This document shows positions 1 through 8,730 of a stretch of DNA of 28,659 nt, piece by piece. Under the pieces are notes generated by a model. The model was not told the DNA's origin. It did not search any database and saw only the letters and a list, made by a program, of their open reading frames with translations. Numbering within the stretch: position 1 is the first letter of the stretch; every line of letters begins with the position of its first letter. Origin of the DNA: JBMYYR01 sp965243605 (lineage in GTDB: Bacteria; Bacteroidota; Bacteroidia; Flavobacteriales; CAJXXR01); the NCBI GenBank assembly GCA_965243605.1, contig CBDEVQ010000115.1, positions 1-28,659 on the forward strand, written 5' to 3'. Made by a program: the position numbers and the translations under genes.

Positions 1-1
1 T

Positions 2-2371
2 CAAGGTTATCAGTTTTTAGGATCTTATTCTTATAACGGAACTCCTCATTATTTAGAACCTGTTGGAGATGTAGTTGATATTTCTACACTTGAACTTATT
101 GATGGTGCTTTACCAGAAAGCTACCCAGTTCCAGATTATAATCCCCATTATATTTCATCGGGTTACGATACCGATATCATTTTATCAGATAGTGCCGAAG
201 TTTGGGTAACCTTTGTTTCTGAAGGTGCCGGATATAGAAATGTATTAGGCTTTTATACGTACAGCACGACTGACCCTTCCCCATCAGCTCCAAGTCCAAG
301 TGATATTACTATTATATTTCCAAACGTTTCCGCTCTAGGGAGTGGTGGTGGATTACAAACAGGCGACAAGGTTAAAATTGGAAATTTCCCTGCTGAAACA
401 GGAATAGGATGGGTTTTACTTGCTAATGCTTGGAATGGATCTGTTACCTCTGGATATTGGCAGCTATATTCCAACCCTGATTACAACCCTGAAGCAGACT
501 CTAACTTAAGACATCACAATGTTCTATTGTGTGATACCGCTAATGAACTAATCATTTTAGGATTTGAAGACATCCGCCGAGATTATGGAAGTTGTGATAA
601 TGATTTTAACGATGCCATATTCTATGTATCTGCAAATCCATTTACAGCCATTTCATTAAATAACATTGCGGACGTATCTACGGCAACCAATGTAACATCT
701 GCAAATAACGGAGGCTTAGAAAGTAACGGAAGTCTTGCTAAACGAATTGCAAAACGAAATTTTAACCGAGTAAAGAACAATCTAAAATTGGATATGAAAG
801 CAACGCAAACACTGTATAAATCCAGTGAAATGTTTAAAGTATCAACTTTAAGTAATTATCTTCCAACAACAGGTTTACGTGGAATTGAAAATGCCTATGT
901 TTCAAGTCCAGAAGATTTATTAAACATTACCAATGCAAAAGAAGTATTTTCAGTAGATATTTACGATAACGACTCTAGAGTATCGGCTGCGTTAGCCACT
1001 AGAACTGAGGGTAGTATTTATGATCATACCAAAGCCATTTGCGACCGATTAAACAACTCAATATTAGAAGACGTTAGAACTTTAGATTTTAGAGGTCATA
1101 AACTTATTAGTTCTCAAATAAAACGACCAACTGGAGAAATTGAAAACACGTTAAGTTTTTCAATAAAATTAGAAGATGAAAGTAATATACTATATAGTTA
1201 CTGGGATATTAATGACTACCCTGAAGGCGATTATTTAAACTTCCAGATTTGGGGAGGTTCATTTGCTCAAGTATTCTCAATAGCCAATCATATAATCGAT
1301 AAATTAAGTATCGATAAACCACTTCTTGACAACCAAAACCACCAACCTTCGCTACCGTTGGTCTTTGTAAAATCAGGATTTTATAAAAACGGAGAGTTAC
1401 ATCTCAATATTATTAATAAAACAGGTTTAAAGCAACTAGATTTTAAAGGCAACATCACTGCAACTGAAAGCTCTGAACCTGTTTTATTATCAAAAACCAT
1501 CGAATTATCTGGTGATTGGTCAGAACATATTGTAATAAATACAGGATCTCTTTTTGATATTGGATTTACAATTTCTAATCAGTTCAATAGTCAAAAAGAT
1601 GGATTATATATGGCTGATGGACCGTGGGGTGTTGATTATTTAGAAGAATATGTTGAATTAGACTTTTTTAATGTAGAAACTAGAGAACTAGAAAACAATT
1701 CAGAGGTATTTGAAGTAGAACGACAAGTTGAAGTCGCTGGTCAGGTAAAAGGAAATATTAACTTATTTAGACACCTAAAATCTGGAGACCAAACATTAAA
1801 CGTTGAGGCCTACAATATGATAAATTTTGACATTCAGAATTCTATGCCCGTTGAAATTATTATCATGCCTGAAAATAGTCCAGAATGGGAAAATAGATTA
1901 CGATTTACTATTCCTAAAAACATTGAACTTACGTCTTACGAAATTCCATTTAGTCAATTTAAAAATGCAAATGGAGAGAGTTTAGAATTAAAGGATATTA
2001 AAACTATAGTATTCTCTATTATTGGAGACTATACGTATTACAACCCGTTTTCTATGCATGTTACAAACGTTCAGTTTAAACAAGGAATTCTTGATGACAA
2101 CAACAATAATCAAGTTGAATTCGAATCGTTAGAGAATTATCCGAATCCATTTAAATCAGCAACAACAATATCAATACCAGGAACCTCAAAAAACATTAGT
2201 ATTCTAGTATCTGATATCACAGGTAGAATTGTAGACCATCAATTATTAACATACCAAAGTAATCAATCAACTTTTATATATGAAGCACCACAATTATCTG
2301 ATGGAGTATATCAATATTCAGTGACCGATGAACAAACCAACCAATGGAAAGGCTCTTTTATAATTAAATAA
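2..2371 (+). CDS. Secreted DUF4114-like protein with T9SS C-terminal sorting domain (5' end outside window)
   Basis: The reading frame is open from base 2 to the TAA at 2369-2371, giving 789 visible residues, so the true start lies left of the window. The TTG at 527 is not the start, because coding sense continues through it. Fragment residues about 65-210 look like a DUF4114 domain: a beta-rich segment with EVWVTFVSEGAGYRN, then GDKVKIGNFP, and finally a Ca-binding-like acidic stretch GFEDIRRDYGSCDNDFNDA. The middle part (about 300-700) is beta-rich and unassigned; its second half has the feel of a jelly-roll carbohydrate-binding module. The last 83 residues (ENYPNPF, SDITGRIV, LSDGVYQYSV, final FIIK) form a type A T9SS sorting domain, so the protein should be exported across the outer membrane and anchored or released. 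DUF4114 proteins are known as surface proteins, but the function here is unknown. It lies next to the polysaccharide locus, so a matrix role is possible but unproven. Confidence 0.85.
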   Translation, partial: QGYQFLGSYSYNGTPHYLEPVGDVVDISTLELIDGALPESYPVPDYNPHYISSGYDTDIILSDSAEVWVTFVSEGAGYRNVLGFYTYSTTDPSPSAPSPSDITIIFPNVSALGSGGGLQTGDKVKIGNFPAETGIGWVLLANAWNGSVTSGYWQLYSNPDYNPEADSNLRHHNVLLCDTANELIILGFEDIRRDYGSCDNDFNDAIFYVSANPFTAISLNNIADVSTATNVTSANNGGLESNGSLAKRIAKRNFNRVKNNLKLDMKATQTLYKSSEMFKVSTLSNYLPTTGLRGIENAYVSSPEDLLNITNAKEVFSVDIYDNDSRVSAALATRTEGSIYDHTKAICDRLNNSILEDVRTLDFRGHKLISSQIKRPTGEIENTLSFSIKLEDESNILYSYWDINDYPEGDYLNFQIWGGSFAQVFSIANHIIDKLSIDKPLLDNQNHQPSLPLVFVKSGFYKNGELHLNIINKTGLKQLDFKGNITATESSEPVLLSKTIELSGDWSEHIVINTGSLFDIGFTISNQFNSQKDGLYMADGPWGVDYLEEYVELDFFNVETRELENNSEVFEVERQVEVAGQVKGNINLFRHLKSGDQTLNVEAYNMINFDIQNSMPVEIIIMPENSPEWENRLRFTIPKNIELTSYEIPFSQFKNANGESLELKDIKTIVFSIIGDYTYYNPFSMHVTNVQFKQGILDDNNNNQVEFESLENYPNPFKSATTISIPGTSKNISILVSDITGRIVDHQLLTYQSNQSTFIYEAPQLSDGVYQYSVTDEQTNQWKGSFIIK

Positions 2372-2401
2372 GTAGATACATACTGAATAAGCACTTCATT
2401 C

Positions 2402-2441
2402 CAACGAAGGTTAATAAATATATTAATCTTCGTTGTTTTTT
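2402..2441 (+). terminator. Rho-independent terminator of the T9SS-cargo gene
   Basis: A 15-bp stem pairs 2402-2416 with 2421-2435; it contains one G-T wobble and a 4-nt loop. Six T follow at 2436-2441, in plus orientation. The right arm and T-tract lie inside the last codons of the convergent TPR-barrel gene, whose stop is at 2423-2425. The minus strand has no T-tract after the hairpin, so termination of that gene here is less certain. Confidence 0.9.
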
Positions 2442-4501
2442 GGATTAAATACTGATCGTTCCTTTAAGATCCACTTTAGTTTTAATCCGACTTCTGTATA
2501 ACTAAACCCTCCTGTATTACCAGAAGCAATATTACTCTTTTGGCTATATACAGTTCCAGAAAAACGACTAGAAACCTTATAACCTAAATTGAGTTTTATT
2601 CTATACGTAGCTTGCTTACTCTCTTCTTCAATGTATTGATATCCTATAGCCGTATTTATTCCATAACTCCAACATTTATCTTTTTGCGAATTCTCTAACT
2701 TCATTAACTCACCAAAAACCTCAACCATATTAAACTTACTTGGGCTAAAATAAACTGTTGGTCTTTGAAGAGAAAATGTAATGTATTGATAATTCACTCC
2801 AAACTTAACACTCGGCTTATTAAATACGTTATAATATAAAGACGTAAAATACAAATGCCTTTTATTATCATCGTTTTGAGACGTATAAAAATACTGATTA
2901 AACCAACCTATATTAGCATTTGAATTTATATTATGATTAATAAAAAACACGTCTTTAGTTATTCTTTCACTTATTAACTCTGCATTAAAACTTTCAAGCT
3001 CTCTAGAATATCCTATTGTTGTTTGTTGTAATTTTAATGGTTTGATGTCAAAAGACAAATTCGTTTGTAATTGATTGTAACTATTACTATCTAATGCTAT
3101 TGCATTCACTCCCATACTCCCATTAAAAACAATCGTATTTATTAATCTATATTTTAAGCCCAATTCTGCGTAATTAACATTAGCCTCATAATTTGTGTTG
3201 GCATTATTGGTCTTACGAAATGTATAACGCCCTATATAACTAAGTTTGGATGTTTGTGGGTAGACTATATTGTTTGACCATATAAAAGACTTATTATCAC
3301 CATTATCAAAACTATACGTAAATGCAGACTCTAAATACGGATAAAACATCTGCTCTAATTGATTCACAAAAGCCATAGCATCCTTCTGATTTTCATAGAA
3401 TTGTAAAGTTCTCACAGCCATCTCATAAGCTTCATCATACTTGTCAATTGCTTTATATGCATTTGCTAATCCTAAATTCCCATCAAAAGAAGATGAATCT
3501 GCTTTTAACATGCGTTGATATAAATCAATACTTTTATTAAAATCACGTTTATAAACATTAAGCATCGCATGCAAACCCAATACCCAATTCTTATTGGAAT
3601 ATATTGATGGTAATTCATTCAGATATAATTCCGCATCTTTATATAATTTATTCCAAATTAAAGCTTGAACATATCGTTGCCTAATCTGAATTCCCAATCC
3701 TCCACCCTCTAAATCTTTAATATTGTTTGTTATAGATTTACTGAGTTCTAATGCTTTGGTTTCATTTCCATTTAAATGAGCAACTAAAGATAATCCAAGA
3801 ATGGAGTGAATCCCTTTTTCCCCAGGTCCCTTTAATTGATTATAAACCTTAGCAGCATTGGTATTATCATTAGATATGATATATGTATTCGCTAAGCTTA
3901 ATAACGTTTCTAAATCCTCCGGAAATAATTCCAAGTTATTCTCTAAGAGTTTTATCGATTTATCATAGGCTTTTGATTTAAGGTATTGATTGGCTAATCC
4001 GAGTTGGATGTATTTTTTTGAAACCTTAGCATTAGGATTGTCCACTGATAATTCTAAAGCCTGGTTTACAAACGTTAATGCCTTTTCGTATTTCTTTAAT
4101 GAGGATAAGGTATTAGCATAACCCAATACAGTCGGAAAATTTTTACGGTCTATTTTCAATAGCTCTTCATAATAAACCTTAGCAGCTGGATAATTTTGAG
4201 TCCATAACAGCGCTTCTGCATAGTTTAAACGAATTTCATAATCTTTTGGATACTCTTTTTCTAAGTTTTGCAACAACTTTAATGCATTCTTTGGCCTACC
4301 ATTTAACCCTATGGCCCTAGCATAACACAATCTTGCCGTTTTATTTACGGGATACAATTCTATTATTTCTTCAAAATACGTCTCTGCCTTAGCAAAATTC
4401 CCTTTTTCTAAATATTGAAATCCTTTATCCATATCCTGTGCTTTCGCTATAGGATTCAAACAAAAAAATAGTATTACTAATAAATATAATGGTTTATACA
4501 T
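2423..4501 (-). CDS. Outer-membrane TPR + beta-barrel protein, putative exopolysaccharide export porin (PelB/BcsC/PgaA-like)
   Basis: 692 aa. Residues 1-21 are a signal peptide (hydrophobic 5-18, AKA cleavage site). Residues 24-380 are consecutive tetratricopeptide repeats, recognisable from repeated pairs such as YLEKGNFAKAETYFEEII and YAEALLWTQNYPAAKVYYEEL. From about 388 the sequence changes to alternating hydrophobic strands with many Tyr/Phe/Asn, typical of an outer-membrane barrel. It includes YFSPSKF (584-590), which resembles the YxSPxxF/Y strand motif of BcsC- and PelB-type barrels. A periplasmic TPR scaffold joined to a barrel is the standard exporter layout in synthase-dependent polysaccharide systems. 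The protein is divergent from a flippase and a glycosyltransferase, which supports export of a glycan. Alternative: a YaiO-type TPR/barrel protein of unknown function. The domain architecture is clear; the substrate is inferred. Confidence 0.8.
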   Translation of the reverse strand: MYKPLYLLVILFFCLNPIAKAQDMDKGFQYLEKGNFAKAETYFEEIIELYPVNKTARLCYARAIGLNGRPKNALKLLQNLEKEYPKDYEIRLNYAEALLWTQNYPAAKVYYEELLKIDRKNFPTVLGYANTLSSLKKYEKALTFVNQALELSVDNPNAKVSKKYIQLGLANQYLKSKAYDKSIKLLENNLELFPEDLETLLSLANTYIISNDNTNAAKVYNQLKGPGEKGIHSILGLSLVAHLNGNETKALELSKSITNNIKDLEGGGLGIQIRQRYVQALIWNKLYKDAELYLNELPSIYSNKNWVLGLHAMLNVYKRDFNKSIDLYQRMLKADSSSFDGNLGLANAYKAIDKYDEAYEMAVRTLQFYENQKDAMAFVNQLEQMFYPYLESAFTYSFDNGDNKSFIWSNNIVYPQTSKLSYIGRYTFRKTNNANTNYEANVNYAELGLKYRLINTIVFNGSMGVNAIALDSNSYNQLQTNLSFDIKPLKLQQTTIGYSRELESFNAELISERITKDVFFINHNINSNANIGWFNQYFYTSQNDDNKRHLYFTSLYYNVFNKPSVKFGVNYQYITFSLQRPTVYFSPSKFNMVEVFGELMKLENSQKDKCWSYGINTAIGYQYIEEESKQATYRIKLNLGYKVSSRFSGTVYSQKSNIASGNTGGFSYTEVGLKLKWILKERSVFNPKNNED

Positions 4502-4637
4502 CGTCTATAATAATGTTATGTATTAAATATTTAGTAACTAAAATACAATAATAATCCACCCCTTCTCAAACAAAAGTTATATCTTAATAAAATATTATCT
4601 ACAATTTATTAAATTCTATACTATCAAACCATATCTC
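4502..4637. promoter_or_regulatory. Divergent intergenic region between TPR-barrel and flippase genes
   Basis: 136 bp of very AT-rich DNA separates two genes read outward, so it must hold both promoters. I found no exact TAnnTTTG element on either strand. The closest on the minus strand is TAACTTTTG (reverse complement of bases around 4571-4581), which has a spacer one base too long. No obvious operator is visible. Confidence 0.4.
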
Positions 4638-5885
4638 ATGGCTATTCTCTCTAAAATTAAACCCGCCCAAATATTTATGATCAGTGTAATGGTTGTAAAT
4701 GCAGGAAACTATGTATACAATTTAATTCTTGGAAGATTATTAGGTCCAGAACAATTTTCTGATGCAGCCATTCTTATCACATTTCTATTGGTGTTATCGT
4801 TTATTGCCATGACATTTCAACTGGTAACCGCAAAATTCTCTATTATTTTAGAACTCCAGGCTGTTGTTTGGTTTAGACGAATCATGTATAAATACGCGAT
4901 TATTACCGGTCTTACGTTTGGTGCTTTAATTATACTTTTCGCTCAACAACTCCAGTTATTTTTTAATACCTCAACATCAGAAATGTTCTTCATTTTTGGA
5001 TTAGGTATCCCTATTTATTTTATTATGAGTATCAATAGAGGATTTTACCAAGGACAAGATGAATTGAAAAAGCTATCGGTAACCTATCAAAGTGAAATGT
5101 TAAGTCGATTAATTTTCACCTTAGCCATCTTATTATTCCTCAACATCCAATCGTCTATTGGTATTGCTTATGGAATATTAATCTCTTTCTTCTTTGGATT
5201 AATACCCATTAAATTTTCCCATTTATTTGAAAAAAATAATGCCGACATATCTTCAGAAATCACTAAACCTATTCTTAACTTCTTTCTACTTACTGCTTTT
5301 TATGAGCTCACTCAGATCATAATAAACAATAGTGATATACTATTGGTTAAACACTATTTTAATGCTGTAGATGCTGGATTATATGCATCTTTAGCTTTAA
5401 TTGGTAGAATGGTTTACTTTATTGCTTGGATGTTTGTAATGTTACTCCTTCCAGATGTTGTTCGATTAAAAAAGGCAGGTAAAAACACGAAACCTATTCT
5501 TTTTAAATACGTCATTTATATCTCTTGTATTTCAATAAGTATAATTGCAAGCTGTTATTTATTTCCTGAAACCATTGTTCATTTATTCTTTGGCGAGCAA
5601 TATTTACCAATAGCTCCATTGTTATGGAAATATGGTATTGCAACATCTATGTTTGCAATCGCTAATATTTTCGCTTATTATTATCTATCTTTAGATAAAT
5701 ACATACCCGTTGTTATTACAGGTATTTTAGGCCTATCTCAGGTTATTCTTATTGTTTTTTATCACAATAGTTTAGAACAAGTTGTATCTGTACAAATTAT
5801 TGCAATGATAATATTACTATTAACCCAAGTCGCATTCTTTATTTTCAGCAAAAATCCATCGACGAATAAACAAATTGAAAATTGA
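4638..5885 (+). CDS. Polysaccharide flippase (oligosaccharide flippase / MVF-like, 12-13 TM)
   Basis: 415 aa, almost entirely hydrophobic helices with short basic loops. The N-terminal segment NAGNYVYNLILGRLLGPEQF (21-40) is the typical first-helix signature of the polysaccharide-biosynthesis flippase family (small polar helix, then GRLLGPEQF). The length suits the family (about 400-480 aa). The expected role is to move a lipid-linked or nascent glycan across the inner membrane. It is followed after 111 bp by a GT4 glycosyltransferase on the same strand, the same partnership as PelG-PelF in Pel, although I cannot assign it to the PelG family itself. The ATG at 4638 is used because the family signature begins about 20 residues later. 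An exact substrate cannot be read from the sequence. Confidence 0.85.
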   Translation: MAILSKIKPAQIFMISVMVVNAGNYVYNLILGRLLGPEQFSDAAILITFLLVLSFIAMTFQLVTAKFSIILELQAVVWFRRIMYKYAIITGLTFGALIILFAQQLQLFFNTSTSEMFFIFGLGIPIYFIMSINRGFYQGQDELKKLSVTYQSEMLSRLIFTLAILLFLNIQSSIGIAYGILISFFFGLIPIKFSHLFEKNNADISSEITKPILNFFLLTAFYELTQIIINNSDILLVKHYFNAVDAGLYASLALIGRMVYFIAWMFVMLLLPDVVRLKKAGKNTKPILFKYVIYISCISISIIASCYLFPETIVHLFFGEQYLPIAPLLWKYGIATSMFAIANIFAYYYLSLDKYIPVVITGILGLSQVILIVFYHNSLEQVVSVQIIAMIILLLTQVAFFIFSKNPSTNKQIEN

Positions 5886-5996
5886 TCATAACCTGTTATG
5901 CCATTTAACTAAGGCAATTTACACATCAACACGTTAACTGATTTAATTTCAATAAAATAAAGGATATTTATGTTATAATTATAAAAAGTCAACGTT

Positions 5997-7220
5997 ATGA
6001 AATTAGCCATTATAACTGCGTTACCGCCAAGTAAGGTTACACTTAATGAGTACGGATACCATTTAGTGAAACATTTTGCAAAGAAGCAAAAATTATCTGA
6101 ACTGATTTTATTAACAGATCACTGTACAGGTGAAGAAGATGTTGTTTTTACAGAACAGAATTGTAAAATAACCGTTAAGTCATGTTGGTCTTTTAATAGT
6201 TATACAAATTTATATCATGTAAATAGAGCGCTTAAAGAAACTCAACCTGATGCTGTTCTATTAAATATCCAGTTTATGAAGTTTGGGGATAAAAAAATCC
6301 CTGCATCACTTGGTTTACTAATCCCTATGATGTGCAAGTTTATGAATATTCCAAACATTGTTTTACTCCATAATATTTTAGAACAAGTAGATTTAGATAA
6401 AGCTGGATTCACAAAAAATAAAATCCTACAAAATGTATATAACTTTATTGGAACTACGCTTACTAAATGTATTCTTAAAGCTGATTTAGTCGCTCTAACC
6501 ATGAATAAATATATTGGAATTATTGAGAACAAGTACAAAGCCAATAACTTGGTTAATATACCTCATGGAACATTTGAAATTCCAGAAAAGCCTAAACATC
6601 TACCATCTTCCAATCATATGAAAATTATGACATTTGGAAAATTTGGAACCTATAAGAAAGTTGAAGTTTTAATAGAAGCTATTGAAAAAGTTAGAGTTAA
6701 AACAAACTTAAATCTGGAAGTTGTAGTGGCAGGAACAGACAACCCAAATGTACCAGGGTATTTAGATGGTGTTAAAGAAGCCTATAAACATGTTCCTAAT
6801 ATTACATTTACAGGATATGTAGCTGAAGAAGATGTTCCTGGATTATTCCAAGAAAGTACAGCCGTTGTATTTCCATATACATCTACTACAGGAAGTTCTG
6901 GGGTACTTCATCAAGCTGGTAGTTATGGTAAAGCTGTAATTATGCCCAATCTTGGTGATTTAGCTTTACTTGTAGAAGATGAAGGATATAAAGCTGAATT
7001 CTTTCAACCAACATGCTCTGATAGTTTAGCCACAGCCATTGAAAACATTGTAACAAACGAACAACATAGAAAAATGTTAGAGGATGCAAATTATAATGCT
7101 GCTAAATCTATTCCTATGGAAGATATTACAGATCGATACATTCGCTTATTTGAGACCTTAATAGAAAAGAAGCAAAGTAACCTTTTATCAATTAATAAAG
7201 AATCTAGTATTTGGATATAA
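5997..7220 (+). CDS. Family 4-type glycosyltransferase (GT-B fold)
   Basis: 407 aa. The N-terminal Rossmann-like half begins KLAIITALPPSK. The C-terminal half carries IPHGTF (188-193), the donor-phosphate lysine segment GKFGTYKKVEVLIEAI (214-229), and TTGSSGVLHQAGSYGK (297-312) followed by MPNLGDLALLVEDEG. This is the GT4 fold. The usual first Glu of the E-x7-E motif is replaced in the GSSGVLHQA context, a variant I know from some GT4 subfamilies, so activity is still likely. No signal peptide or membrane helix is seen, so it should act in the cytoplasm, adding sugar from a nucleotide donor. It is probably co-transcribed with the flippase. Its last 17 bases overlap the 3' end of the convergent glycosidase gene. 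Sugar and acceptor are unknown. Confidence 0.85.
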   Translation: MKLAIITALPPSKVTLNEYGYHLVKHFAKKQKLSELILLTDHCTGEEDVVFTEQNCKITVKSCWSFNSYTNLYHVNRALKETQPDAVLLNIQFMKFGDKKIPASLGLLIPMMCKFMNIPNIVLLHNILEQVDLDKAGFTKNKILQNVYNFIGTTLTKCILKADLVALTMNKYIGIIENKYKANNLVNIPHGTFEIPEKPKHLPSSNHMKIMTFGKFGTYKKVEVLIEAIEKVRVKTNLNLEVVVAGTDNPNVPGYLDGVKEAYKHVPNITFTGYVAEEDVPGLFQESTAVVFPYTSTTGSSGVLHQAGSYGKAVIMPNLGDLALLVEDEGYKAEFFQPTCSDSLATAIENIVTNEQHRKMLEDANYNAAKSIPMEDITDRYIRLFETLIEKKQSNLLSINKESSIWI

Positions 7221-8730
7221 ACTCAAACGAAGGTTTTTTGTTTCCTTTAGCATCAATAAACCCAAATTTGGTTTGTTTATTCTTCCTCCAAGGTAAACGC
7301 CCAACTACAGATTCAGGAATATATTCAAAATCATATAATGTCCAGGCCATATACTGGACATTATTTGTTTCAAATAATTTTTGCATTTCCTTATAATATT
7401 CTGCTTGATCGCTCTCTGAATAACCGAACGGATTCCAAAATCCTCGATACGAAGAGACTCCAAATTCTTGAAGTATAATCGTTTTATCCTTAACCTCTTC
7501 TTTTAGCTGATTATAACTTTGCTCAAAATCGTCTACTGATTTATAATAATGAAAGGATACAATATCTACATAATCTTGTAACAGCCCACCTGCTTCAGGT
7601 GAAGACCAACCTATCGTTACAGGATGAATTGTATCTAAATGGTTTACATAAGCTGTCATTTCTAACAACCACGCTAACACATTTTCTCTACCTCTAGATT
7701 TAAAATCTAAATCTGGTTCATTCTTAATGTCCCAAGCTTGTAAAGCTTCATGCCCTTTTAATGGATTAACAATCTGCTCTAAATGTCTTTGATTTAATGT
7801 CCAATCTAACACATTGTAATTTCCGTAAAAATCAAACAATGTAATTACCGCCTTTAAATTGTGCTTTTTTAATACATCTAGAATAACCTTTACCTTTTCT
7901 AATTTTTCATCGGTAACATAACCACCGCCAAATTCTTCGTACGGAATAAATAATCGGATGGAATTTAAGCCATTTGATTTAATGATCTCAAAATCTAAAT
8001 TTAGCTGTTTCACATTAAAGCAATCTCCATACATATCCCAAGGACAATACTGAGGGTAATAATTAATCCCTTTCACATTATCTATTGTATTCCCCTCATT
8101 AAAACGAGGTTCTTTATAATATTCTATAGGATTAGATTCTATTTTTTGCAAATGCCTTATTCTCCAAAACCCATCTTCTAATAATAAAATAACTTTATAA
8201 GTCGATTCCTCTTTAATCTCATCTAAAATCTGATCAGATTTATAAAGTCGTTTGTATTCTACTACGCCATTATCGGTGAGTACAATTAACTTTCCATCGG
8301 CACTAAAAAACTCTACTTTTATGTGGTGTTCCAGAGTTGTAGACTCCACATATATCTGACTATCCTTATTATAACCTATATAGGCTTTAATATCTTGTCT
8401 GGCATGTTTAGTATAATAATCATCTATTCCTTTTGGATCATTTGTTTTTAATGCTATTTGCTTAACATACCAAGCATCTAAATAGTCTTCCTCTATACTT
8501 TTTAAAGTCTGACTATCCATTGGTCTTCCTTTATTCTCCAAAGAAGTCCATTCTATTTTTGGAATATAATATTTTACCTTTTCTACCTTATTATGTAACA
8601 TAGAACTACGGTCTGCTCCTGTATTAAGATAAGAAAACACAGAACTTATCCCAAACAAAATAAAACTGAGCATAACCATATACATAATGAGGATAGCTAT
8701 TCTAATAATTGATCTATTTACAGGTCTCAT
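7204..8730 (-). CDS. Membrane-anchored GH5-like glycoside hydrolase with N-terminal NTF2-like domain
   Basis: 508 aa. A single hydrophobic helix (about 9-34) should anchor it in the inner membrane with the rest in the periplasm. Residues about 70-196 (EEDYLDAWYVKQIAL, ending in LLLEDGFWRIRHLQ) look like an NTF2-like domain. From about 218 there is a TIM-barrel glycosidase: GINYYPQ, NSIRLFIPYEEFGG, the acid/base motif WDIKNEPD (Glu338), SFHYYKS, the nucleophile motif ILQEFGVSSYRG (Glu422), and AWTLYDF. Both catalytic glutamates of clan GH-A are present, so it is probably active; GH5 is my best family guess, and GH39 or GH2 relatives are possible. Comparable glycosidases (PelA, PslG) sit inside polysaccharide assembly loci and trim or release the chain. 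Its ATG overlaps the upstream stop as ATGA, implying translational coupling. Confidence 0.85.
   Translation of the reverse strand: MRPVNRSIIRIAILIMYMVMLSFILFGISSVFSYLNTGADRSSMLHNKVEKVKYYIPKIEWTSLENKGRPMDSQTLKSIEEDYLDAWYVKQIALKTNDPKGIDDYYTKHARQDIKAYIGYNKDSQIYVESTTLEHHIKVEFFSADGKLIVLTDNGVVEYKRLYKSDQILDEIKEESTYKVILLLEDGFWRIRHLQKIESNPIEYYKEPRFNEGNTIDNVKGINYYPQYCPWDMYGDCFNVKQLNLDFEIIKSNGLNSIRLFIPYEEFGGGYVTDEKLEKVKVILDVLKKHNLKAVITLFDFYGNYNVLDWTLNQRHLEQIVNPLKGHEALQAWDIKNEPDLDFKSRGRENVLAWLLEMTAYVNHLDTIHPVTIGWSSPEAGGLLQDYVDIVSFHYYKSVDDFEQSYNQLKEEVKDKTIILQEFGVSSYRGFWNPFGYSESDQAEYYKEMQKLFETNNVQYMAWTLYDFEYIPESVVGRLPWRKNKQTKFGFIDAKGNKKPSFEFISKY

Noticed and set aside
527..529. TTG as start codon of the first gene
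   Set aside because: The same frame is open with clear DUF4114-like coding sense back to base 2, so the gene is cut by the window edge.
5886..5996. Terminator or promoter between flippase and GT4 (ATAAC/GTTAT and TGCC/GGCA small repeats)
   Set aside because: Stems of 4-5 bp without T-tract and no TAnnTTTG match; the two genes are more likely co-transcribed.
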